Shown one piece after another: positions 37,963 through 45,415 of a DNA stretch of 64,000 bases. The stretch comes from Syntrophus aciditrophicus SB (GTDB lineage Bacteria; Desulfobacterota; Syntrophia; Syntrophales; Syntrophaceae), in the NCBI RefSeq assembly GCF_000013405.1, contig NC_007759.1:1675001-1739000 (forward strand). The letters are read 5' to 3'. The notes under the pieces are model-generated. The model searched no databases. It saw nothing but the letters and a program-made list of their open reading frames with translations, and was not told the DNA's origin. Numbering within the stretch: position 1 is the stretch's first letter; every line of letters starts with the position of its first letter. Made by a program: the position numbers and the translations under genes.

Positions 37963-38895
37963 TCATGTGCCTTCCCCCAGGCGGGTCAGCGCCCTCAGGA
38001 TCTCCCGTGCGCCGGTGAATTTCTTCCTGCCGCCCGGCCCCTCGACGACGCAGGAAGGTGTGGAATCGATACGGTCATCCCTGAGATGTTTGCCGAAGGT
38101 TTCAAAGGCCTGCGAGGAATCGACGTACCGGTACTTCAGGCCCCTTTCGCCCAGGAAGGCTTCCAGGTCCGGCAGGCTCCGGATATTTTCCTCCGCCGCC
38201 TTGAAGAGGGCGGATCTCGCCCAAAGGATCTGTGAGATATCGCTTCTTCCAGTCACCATTCCCAGGAAACATTTCGCATAGAGGATCGTTTCCCTGTGGA
38301 CGGGCGTATCCACGAAGGTGACTGCAGCGATCCGCCGCCTGACCAGATCGACGATGATCGGCTCCAGTTCCGGCTCCATCGAGTGGCAGGGAGGACAGAA
38401 ATAGTCGGTGTAGATCCTCACCTTGACTGGGCCGTTCCCGAAGGAGGGTATCTGGGTCTCCTCGGCGTAGGCCGGCGTCGCCGACCCGGAAAAGAGGGAG
38501 AGAAAAACTGAAAACCCGATTGCGGCGAAGAGAATCGCCGTCGACGGCCTGATCCTCTCAAGATGCATTGCGAAGAGAACGATGACCACGGCAGCGAAGG
38601 TGAGGCAATAGGGGCAGTAAACGCCGTTCATGACCTGGAAGCCGAGCAGGAAGACCTCCCCACCCAAGCCCAGGGACAGCAGGATCGCGCAAACGGCGTT
38701 CTTCCCGAAATCGCCGGCGGTCAGGACCGACCCCATGTAAAGCATGCCCAGGTGCTTGAGATCCAGGCCGAGCATGGATCCCCGCAGATACGTACAGGAT
38801 TCCGAGCAGAGGCTGTAAGCCGCCATCACGGCGATCCCCGTGATCCCAAGGGCGATAGTCGCGCTTCTCTTGTATCGACGCAGTTCTTTGATCAT
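37963..38895 (-). CDS. VKOR-thioredoxin fusion (disulfide-bond former)
   Basis: A 310-residue membrane protein. The N-terminal about 140 residues are a vitamin K epoxide reductase-like four-helix domain with Cys30/Cys34 and the redox pair CPYC (94-97). After a short linker the C-terminal domain is DsbA/thioredoxin-like with CPPC (167-170). It should form disulfide bonds in the periplasm. I start at the ATG at 38895, which overlaps the preceding gene by ATGA. A Dsb-type fusion is common in conjugative elements (for pilus folding), and its presence suggests transfer genes may once have been near, though none is visible. Confidence 0.82.
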   Translation of the reverse strand: MIKELRRYKRSATIALGITGIAVMAAYSLCSESCTYLRGSMLGLDLKHLGMLYMGSVLTAGDFGKNAVCAILLSLGLGGEVFLLGFQVMNGVYCPYCLTFAAVVIVLFAMHLERIRPSTAILFAAIGFSVFLSLFSGSATPAYAEETQIPSFGNGPVKVRIYTDYFCPPCHSMEPELEPIIVDLVRRRIAAVTFVDTPVHRETILYAKCFLGMVTGRSDISQILWARSALFKAAEENIRSLPDLEAFLGERGLKYRYVDSSQAFETFGKHLRDDRIDSTPSCVVEGPGGRKKFTGAREILRALTRLGEGT

Positions 38896-39302
38896 TTGGC
38901 CCTCCTTCGCAGTTCGTTGTATGCCCTTTTCCTCAGGCGGTAGATCCTCGTAATCACCTCGGAGGTCTTCTCGACCCCGTAGTAGCGCTTGATCTCGTCG
39001 GCAACCTGCTTCACATAAAGCTTCCCGCAATCCCGGGTGACGTGGTTCCTGTAACGGTTGATGACGTACCGTTCCCACTTGGCCAACTCAGCCGTGCGGA
39101 CGAGGTCCTCCCTCGTGGCCCGGTCGAATTTCGCGAGCTGCGCCCTCAAGAGGACCCGGTCCCCGTAAACCGCGCGCACGATCTCGACGGCATGGATATC
39201 CCCGTCTGCCAGGGGATCGCCCTTGACCAGGCCCAGTTCCCGGAGGCGGTGAAACACCTTGAGTGGAAGCTCGTATTTCCTGGAGGCATCTTCGAAGGTC
39301 AT
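38892..39302 (-). CDS. DNA-binding-like protein of the element backbone
   Basis: A 136-residue basic protein without a recognised family. The N-terminus (FEDASRKYELPLKVFHRLRELGLVKGD) reads as a helix-turn-helix, and the C-terminus is Arg/Lys-rich (RIYRLRKRAYNELRRRA). It overlaps both neighbours by four bases (39299-39302 and 38892-38895), so it is co-translated with the sigma-like gene and the VKOR gene. Function unknown; DNA binding is inference. Confidence 0.55.
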   Translation of the reverse strand: MTFEDASRKYELPLKVFHRLRELGLVKGDPLADGDIHAVEIVRAVYGDRVLLRAQLAKFDRATREDLVRTAELAKWERYVINRYRNHVTRDCGKLYVKQVADEIKRYYGVEKTSEVITRIYRLRKRAYNELRRRAK

Positions 39303-39895
39303 GCGCCCGCCTCGAAATATTTCCTGACCCGTTTGAGGCCGGTATCCCGGATTTCCTCAACCACCTGCCGTTTCACTGAGAGGATCTCTGCGATGTCTGT
39401 CGTCGTGTAGTACGTATCGCTCAGGAGATAGCGCCAGACCTTTCTCTGCTTCGTGGTCATTACCTGGAGAGCCATGTCGACGAGAGCTTCGACCGTCTCC
39501 AGATCCTCCTTCCCCATGCCGGTTTCCTCCGTGAAGTCTTGGAAATGATCCTGCATGGGAGTGGGCGCGTATCCCCGCTCCGTGTAGTTTTCCCTGAATT
39601 CCTCGTAGCGGTTGCGGGTGACGGGATTGGAGGCCATTGTCCTGCTGTCGGCCGTGAAGAGGACCCAGAAGCAGGCCTCGAAAGGAATGCCCTGGTTCAT
39701 GGAGACGTCCACGGCTGCGAGCGCCGCCGCATAGGCCTGCTGTGTGAAATCTTCCAGGTCGTAGGGCGAGTAGCGCTGAAATTTCACCGCTCTTCCTCTT
39801 ATCTTCCTCATGTTCCGCTCGACCCACCGGACGGCCTCGTTTCGATGTGTCTCGTAATTCCCTTCCCGGGACGCGGTTGCCGCAGCTAATGCCAT
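39299..39895 (-). CDS. Sigma-70-like regulator
   Basis: A 198-residue protein resembling a small sigma factor. Residues about 15-65 (HRNEAVRWVERNMRK...YDLEDFTQQAYAAALAA) look like region 2, and residues about 140-195 (MTTKQRKVWRYLLSDTYYTTTDIAEILSVKRQVVEE) form a region-4 helix-turn-helix. It may turn on the element's own genes. The start at 39895 has AGGAGG-like CTGGAGGACACA just upstream. It is the second gene of the backbone run starting at 40880. Confidence 0.65.
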   Translation of the reverse strand: MALAAATASREGNYETHRNEAVRWVERNMRKIRGRAVKFQRYSPYDLEDFTQQAYAAALAAVDVSMNQGIPFEACFWVLFTADSRTMASNPVTRNRYEEFRENYTERGYAPTPMQDHFQDFTEETGMGKEDLETVEALVDMALQVMTTKQRKVWRYLLSDTYYTTTDIAEILSVKRQVVEEIRDTGLKRVRKYFEAGA

Positions 39896-39953
39896 TGTGT
39901 CCTCCAGTTCAAAGTGTCTTCTCTCAGGTCCCCTGACTCACGCACCAATACGG

Positions 39954-40880
39954 TCAGGGCGGCTTCGCAAGCCGGCTGAAAACGGCGCCGATCCTGACGA
40001 GTTCCCCCTGCGACAAATCCCTTTTGTATTCCCGGTTTCTTTCGATATGGTCGCGTTCGTTGAATTTGCCGTACTCCACCTCGTAGATCTTGTTCGCGTA
40101 CGGCCAGAGATCCTTCTTGGTGTCCTGCTCCTTCGCGATCCTCTGGAGGGTGTGGAGGATGGCCGCGGGGTTGAACTTCTTCTCGCTGAACTTGGCCTGG
40201 CACCACCGGTAGGCGTTGAACTTCCTGGGATTGATCGCGCCCCCGAACTCGCTGATCTCGTTCCTGAGTTTTTCGTCCGCGATGTGGGCCAGAAAGTGGT
40301 TTCCCCTTGGCGAAGATCTTCTTTTAGGCGGGTCCGTCTCCGGCGGACCGCATGAAGGGGGAGCCGGAGGCTGCTTATCTTCAGATAAGCTGTTTAAGGA
40401 ATCCGGAATCAGAGAATCAGGAATCAGGATATCAGCAGGGCTTGCACCGTGCCCGCATGGTGCTTGCACTGTGCCGGGATGGTTCTCTTCTGGTGCTTGC
40501 ACCGTGCTTGCCTGGTGCTTTTCCGGTTCCGGCATGGTGTCGGCATCGTGCCTGCCCGGTGCCGGTATGGTGCTCTTGGGTTCTTTCAGGTGGGGGTTCT
40601 GATGCCTGCCGAAGTGGACGATCTGGATGAAGCGGCGTCCTTCCGATTCGTATCGGAGGATGAACGGGTCCGCTCCCAACGCCAGTGATGCAAGGAGGGA
40701 TTCCGCGTCACAGGCATCGTAGGGAAGGATCTCTGCCTTGATCCTCGCGGGCCTGTCTTCGAGGCGCCCCTCCCGGTCCGCCATGCACCAGAGCCCCTGG
40801 AAGAGGATCCGCGCCAGCGGATCTTTGGCCGCGAGTTCCTCATTCTTGAAAAATCCAGGCTTGATGTTCCGTGCCCTCAC
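39954..40880 (-). CDS. Phage/element replication-type protein with low-complexity linker
   Basis: A 308-residue protein. The N-terminus RARNIKPGFFKNEELAAKD with LARILFQGLWCMADREGRLE is typical of phage replication/DnaD-related proteins. The middle (about residues 100-150) is a repetitive Pro/Ala/His/Thr linker (TVQAPE, TVQAPC units). The C-terminal third (residues about 190-275, ISEFGGAINPRKFNAYRWCQ...) is helical. I start at the GTG at 40880 because AAAGGAG lies 5 bases before it. Probably the helper of element replication; a direct origin-binding role is inferred. Confidence 0.65.
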   Translation of the reverse strand: MRARNIKPGFFKNEELAAKDPLARILFQGLWCMADREGRLEDRPARIKAEILPYDACDAESLLASLALGADPFILRYESEGRRFIQIVHFGRHQNPHLKEPKSTIPAPGRHDADTMPEPEKHQASTVQAPEENHPGTVQAPCGHGASPADILIPDSLIPDSLNSLSEDKQPPAPPSCGPPETDPPKRRSSPRGNHFLAHIADEKLRNEISEFGGAINPRKFNAYRWCQAKFSEKKFNPAAILHTLQRIAKEQDTKKDLWPYANKIYEVEYGKFNERDHIERNREYKRDLSQGELVRIGAVFSRLAKPP

Positions 40881-41320
40881 TTCGGCTCCTTTCCCGGAGA
40901 TGCTTCGAGATCCCGGCAGTGCATGCGGATGACGGATCGATGGTGATCCGGCGCATGGGAAATCTCTAACCGAGGAAAGCGCGCGTGAAAACAACGGGGG
41001 GGCAACGGGGGTGCAGGATGATGATCAGCTATGGATGATTATTGAGGTTTTATGGAATGAGGGGAAAAAAAGAACTGGAAAGATGTCTTTCTAAGGGATG
41101 ATGACGCGGGGGTCCCCGCTCAGGAATGCTTCTTGATGACCTTTAGGCGAAGCCTTTTCTGATCACCAGAAGGATCGAAGTTCGCGTCGGTTATTCATAT
41201 CTTGTTGCTTTAATTGATTATCAGCCGTGCATTGAAGCAGATGCGGGCCGGTTGTGCTATCTTGGAATGCATAGCGGGGGGATAGCGGGGCGCATGAGTT
41301 GATGAAGAACTAAAGAGTAA
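40881..41320. other. Gene-free boundary between the element backbone and the defence operon
   Basis: About 440 bases, containing a GCGGGG-GT-CCCCGC stem at 41106-41119 and G-tracts near 41000. No T-run is adjacent. It holds the promoter of the replication-type gene and the end of the long operon, neither resolved. Confidence 0.45.
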
Positions 41321-43096
41321 TTATTCGGAGCCTTGAATAATGTTGTTTCCCTGCAGGAACCGATTCATATCGGTGAACATGCTGAAGAAAACAGGCTTTC
41401 CTGAAAAGGCCAGCGGCGATATTGGCCCCACTGCCATAAATGGAAACTCCTGAAGGTTTCGGGCTGGGAAACTTTGTGGATCACGGAATGATTGGTATAA
41501 CTCTAACGAACGCTTGTCTCCCCCCACGAAATCTCTTAGGCGGTCAAACTCTGTGCCCATAGCAAGCCCAAACCCGAAAGCCAGTATTCGAAGTTGTTGC
41601 AGAATCTCTGGGTCAAGACCTCCGAGCGTTTGACTGATGAAGAACCATCCCAAACCGTATTTCCGAGTCTCCCTTACTGCACGGCGCAGTAACACACGGA
41701 GCCGCTCGGCCTCTGTGTCCTGTTCTAATCGACCGCTGGGGGCATGCCTGTGCGCCTCATCGAGAAAAACCAGAACATTTGCACTTTGCCTCGTCGATAA
41801 GCTGGATGTCGATTGAGCGATCATAACATTCAGCAACTTACTTAATAGACGACGCTCCAGTTCTTCCGTCCAGAAACGATTTTGATTGCCTCGCGCGGAC
41901 AGGTCAATAACAACAATCGGACGTGGCCCCGTTTCATTTGCAGTTCCCATTAAGTCGGATACGATTCCATACAACCTCCGCCTTCCTGGTCCTGCAGCAA
42001 AAAGACTACAGAGCGGAATCCACTTGCTATTTAGAACTTCATCAAATCGATTTGAAAGAATATCCTGCACTCGGTTTTGCAAGCGCACACGCGGGTCTTT
42101 GCTTGGGAAAATGTATGGCAGGCTTTGTTGGTCTAAAACGGCATTCAGTGCTGTAGAAAGCGCATCGCGAGTCCCGAGGTTGGCAAGTTGAAATTGTTGT
42201 CTCCCTCCCTGCGTCGCACGTTCCAGGGCATTTCGAACCACTTCCGCTGCACGCACCGCATTGTTGTTGTGCGTAATGGTCAGCTCTTCACAGAAACCGA
42301 GAGACACCAGCATTTCTTCGAAGGTGTTCCATTCATCTAATTGAATATCAGCGATTCTGTAAATGTTAATTGATCGCCCTTGCTGCCGCACAATCTGGTC
42401 CAGAGCCAATCCTTGATTGCCAACACGTGTGCCTGAAAGTTCCAGCGTGAATTCACCTTGAGGATCAATGACAAGGATACCAAGATTAGTGTGCCGGGAG
42501 TAAGCACAGAGCATCATCTTTGCTAAACCCGATTTGCCAGACCCTGTCTTACCGAAGACTCCGATATGATAAGCCTCGCCAGCACCACCGGGACCTTGAT
42601 CATTGCTTCCGAAGTGCTTGAACCACATGGGATAAAGGATCTCGTTGGCATAGGCTTGGCCAAGGTAAAATATCTCGGAACTATATGCTTGTAATAGCTG
42701 ATCGAGTAATCCTTGATCGATTCTTGAGACTCTAGTCCCTGTTGCTGGGACCATTCCCAATACTTCTGGCTGAAACCCGTTCCCTGTTCTCTTGAACGTG
42801 GCACCTACAACAAGGTCCGCCGTTCGCGTGTCCTGTCGATTTGTTATAGGCGGAATCTCTCCCGTTCGTTTCACGAGATTCCTGAAAACGGAATCTTCAT
42901 GCCATCGATTTTTCAACTCGATGCCTACTATCTGCCCTACAGACACGATTGCTTGACCATTCTGTGTTGCTTGAAAAGCAGATAGCGCTCCAACTAAACG
43001 CTCTTCAGTGGCCTCCTGAAGAAGGTCTAATGTTAATTCCGTATTGGTTGATGGGCTTCCTACGACTGCGACATCCTGATTTCGATTATTTGTCAT
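41321..43096 (-). CDS. HerA-type ATPase of a NurA-HerA pair
   Basis: A 591-residue DUF87/HerA ATPase. Walker A GVFGKTGSGKS (182-189 in this numbering), Walker B NVLVFLDEAHRHAPS, then VRETRKYGLGWFFISQTL, the sensor and arginine-finger region. The ATG at 43096 overlaps the NurA stop by one base (TGATG) and has GAGGAGG upstream. HerA hexamers thread DNA to NurA nuclease in archaea, and bacterial NurA-HerA pairs occur in defence loci. This is the second HerA in the window and differs from the SIR2-linked one. It is the last gene of the operon starting at 58849. Confidence 0.88.
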   Translation of the reverse strand: MTNNRNQDVAVVGSPSTNTELTLDLLQEATEERLVGALSAFQATQNGQAIVSVGQIVGIELKNRWHEDSVFRNLVKRTGEIPPITNRQDTRTADLVVGATFKRTGNGFQPEVLGMVPATGTRVSRIDQGLLDQLLQAYSSEIFYLGQAYANEILYPMWFKHFGSNDQGPGGAGEAYHIGVFGKTGSGKSGLAKMMLCAYSRHTNLGILVIDPQGEFTLELSGTRVGNQGLALDQIVRQQGRSINIYRIADIQLDEWNTFEEMLVSLGFCEELTITHNNNAVRAAEVVRNALERATQGGRQQFQLANLGTRDALSTALNAVLDQQSLPYIFPSKDPRVRLQNRVQDILSNRFDEVLNSKWIPLCSLFAAGPGRRRLYGIVSDLMGTANETGPRPIVVIDLSARGNQNRFWTEELERRLLSKLLNVMIAQSTSSLSTRQSANVLVFLDEAHRHAPSGRLEQDTEAERLRVLLRRAVRETRKYGLGWFFISQTLGGLDPEILQQLRILAFGFGLAMGTEFDRLRDFVGGDKRSLELYQSFRDPQSFPARNLQEFPFMAVGPISPLAFSGKPVFFSMFTDMNRFLQGNNIIQGSE

Positions 43097-44223
43097 CAAA
43101 CACCTCCTCGGCCACCTTCCGTTCTATAATTCTGTAAGAATAGAAGCGTATTTTCAATGTCAGGGGACGATCCCGCTACGTGCTGTGCAACGGTCTGTTC
43201 GATTACCGCCACACCGGATCCGAGACTCTTGACCATTCGATCGGCCAGAAATAAGGGATACGGCTCAATTACAGCCGGGCTGAAAAACTGACGACTTATA
43301 CCTTCCAGAACAATTGATAGTCGTGTGTTACTCGACGTTATTGCGGATGGCAGTTCCATTCTCAGTGCGGGAAGCCAACCGTAAGGACGAAAATAGATGA
43401 CCGATAACCGATTCAATGCCTCCCTAATTTCATCCATATCTTTTGTGGGACAGTATTTCTCCGGTAGGTGGTCAACCTGCTGGCTCGCAGGATCGGTCGC
43501 ATCATGCAGGGGTAATGGACGAGTATATTCACCCGGATCCAAAATCATCGTGGCCAGCGTTTTACCGTCGACCATTACGGGGGGATTCAGCATGTTTTCA
43601 CGAAGAAATTCGTTGCGAGATGTAAACTTAGGCATGGCAACTGTTCTTTCGCTCGTTAATAAACCCTTCAGCTGATCCAGCGCGCCGCCTTTCCAGCGGT
43701 CCAAAAAAAATTCGGATAAGGTCTTTGAGGAATCAGCAATCCTCGTAAGCGCTTGATTTAAATAGATGACCAGGGATGAAAATGATCCGTCAAGAAGAAC
43801 GAGATCATGGGGAGCTTTGGCCGCGAGCGCCATCTCCATTGAGACCATTGTGCCCCGCAAGACTCCGACTGCATCAATACAATGTGGTAATCCATCGACC
43901 CACATATCATGATAGGGCTCCGGCCAGTATCTGGCAGCCTCTTTGGATGTACCCTCTACCGCAACAGCTGCGGCTGCACATAAGTCCAATGCTGTCAAAC
44001 GATGCACCTGATATGATCCATCCACTCCGACGACTGATGGTTCCCTGGGCACATCGAGGTCAGCTTTTCGGCAGATCAGGCGATGATTTCTCGCTTCTGT
44101 ATAGAGGCGGGCGCGAGCATCACGGAGTGCCTGCAGATTCTGTGACACCCCTTCCGCAACAGGTGCGGCTTTGGCAAGGAGATCTCGAACCAGTGCATCA
44201 GGAAGATCCGCGAATGCCTCCAT
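43096..44223 (-). CDS. NurA-domain nuclease
   Basis: A 375-residue NurA nuclease. The RNase H-like active-site motifs are visible: VVGVDGSYQV with Asp68 and HDLVLLDGSF with Asp145; a later VAVIEQTVAQHV helix resembles the third acidic region. NurA degrades DNA ends with HerA. ATG at 44223 is preceded by AAAGGAGG with 11-base spacing; the four-base gap to the upstream DruA-like gene and one-base overlap with herA argue for one complex. The frame runs further up to 44325 only by overlapping the neighbour. Confidence 0.82.
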   Translation of the reverse strand: MEAFADLPDALVRDLLAKAAPVAEGVSQNLQALRDARARLYTEARNHRLICRKADLDVPREPSVVGVDGSYQVHRLTALDLCAAAAVAVEGTSKEAARYWPEPYHDMWVDGLPHCIDAVGVLRGTMVSMEMALAAKAPHDLVLLDGSFSSLVIYLNQALTRIADSSKTLSEFFLDRWKGGALDQLKGLLTSERTVAMPKFTSRNEFLRENMLNPPVMVDGKTLATMILDPGEYTRPLPLHDATDPASQQVDHLPEKYCPTKDMDEIREALNRLSVIYFRPYGWLPALRMELPSAITSSNTRLSIVLEGISRQFFSPAVIEPYPLFLADRMVKSLGSGVAVIEQTVAQHVAGSSPDIENTLLFLQNYRTEGGRGGV

Positions 44224-44227
44224 ACAC

Positions 44228-45397
44228 TCAGTTTCCTCCTTTATTGATCTTTTTCTTTGAAGGCCAAAGTCGATACTGTTCCCGCGTGTATTCGCGGTAA
44301 TCTGGCTTCCGTTCTGCTCGACCAATGAGCCATCTATTCTTGAAAGCCTCCGATAATTCTGAAGCTGTCCAATTATAGAAACATGGCCGTTTAACTTCTC
44401 CCTTCAAGAACCGGATTGCATCACGCCCCAAAGGGGCAGCGAATATCTCTCGGCGGATACCGTGGTAAATAAGATCCGCTGAAAGACCGATCTGAGAGAG
44501 GCACTTGCGAATTACTTCACGCTTGTTTCGAAAACCGGTCCCCCAAGCTATGTGCTTTGCGGTAGGCTCGCAATACTTTTCAACATATGCCCTGATGTCG
44601 CCATAGACACCGTTGGAAAAGTGGAATTCTCCTGACCCTTGTGTGAATCCCAGGCTGGTCCAATATTGTTGACCATTGATGCGGATTCGATTGTATATGG
44701 AAGACCGTCCAAGAGCCGAAGTGGTTGTAACCAGTGTAAGGTAAGGCGGCCGAGTTTCCTGTCTGATTAAAGATTTCTTGCCGTTGTATTTTTCACGAAA
44801 TGCGTCTCGCACCTCGTTGCTGCAAACGAGCAGTGCTATAAGTTTTCCGCCCAGCAAGAATGAATATGGCGGCACAGCACCCAACACATAAGCATCCATT
44901 ATGTGATACAGGTGTTGTGCTTTGTTTTCCTTGTCCCATCCAATCCAATTATCGCGTGCTCGCATAGAGTAGACCGGGTCTCCCAAACCGAATAAACCCA
45001 TCAGCTTTCCATTGCTTTCATCGAACACAAGGAAGCGAAGTCTCCTCCCGTATCCTGCCGAGACCGGAATACTCCAGTGAAGACAAGCATAACGAAACAG
45101 CAGTTCGTTTTCGGATCCAGGTCTTACGACTACAAGCTTGGGTCGTATTTCATTGGTTATCACCTGATGCCCGTCAGCAATATATTGAATAAGCTGATCT
45201 TCATAAGATCGAACACCCGGACCGGATACTTCAAGTTTTTTATGCAGGGCAAGTTCGTTCAGCGCACGGAAATCATCTTTCGTGGGGTCCTTGGGCAAAT
45301 GGATAATTCCATCATGTACCCTATAACCCTGCTTACGCAGAGATCGGATAATGGCAGATCTTAAGAGCTCTGCCGATGGTACATTCATGAGTGGCAA
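44228..45397 (-). CDS. DUF4338 (DruA-like) protein
   Basis: A 389-residue DUF4338 protein, the family of Druantia DruA. The family core is seen as LVVVRPGSENELLFRYACL, GYGRRLRFLVFDE, LMGLFGLGDPVYSMRARD and WTSLGFTQGSGEFHF. The large DUF1998 helicase DruE that defines Druantia is not present, so this is DruA-like in a different setting: it is followed by NurA and HerA. The start is TTG at 45397 with AAGGGA upstream; an ATG nine bases later (45388) is the alternative. Its biochemical activity is not established as far as I know. Confidence 0.8.
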   Translation of the reverse strand: MPLMNVPSAELLRSAIIRSLRKQGYRVHDGIIHLPKDPTKDDFRALNELALHKKLEVSGPGVRSYEDQLIQYIADGHQVITNEIRPKLVVVRPGSENELLFRYACLHWSIPVSAGYGRRLRFLVFDESNGKLMGLFGLGDPVYSMRARDNWIGWDKENKAQHLYHIMDAYVLGAVPPYSFLLGGKLIALLVCSNEVRDAFREKYNGKKSLIRQETRPPYLTLVTTTSALGRSSIYNRIRINGQQYWTSLGFTQGSGEFHFSNGVYGDIRAYVEKYCEPTAKHIAWGTGFRNKREVIRKCLSQIGLSADLIYHGIRREIFAAPLGRDAIRFLKGEVKRPCFYNWTASELSEAFKNRWLIGRAERKPDYREYTREQYRLWPSKKKINKGGN

Positions 45398-45415
45398 CTT
45401 AATAGTCCCTTCGCT

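Noticed and set aside
37700-37966. Minus-strand frames across the gap between the winged-helix and VKOR genes.
   Set aside because: They translate the palindromic repeats (repeated VEYS-like segments) and are better explained as noncoding repeat DNA.
44228-45397. Interpretation as a full Druantia system.
   Set aside because: Only the DUF4338 gene is present; no DruE-type DUF1998 helicase or DruB-D genes were found in the window.
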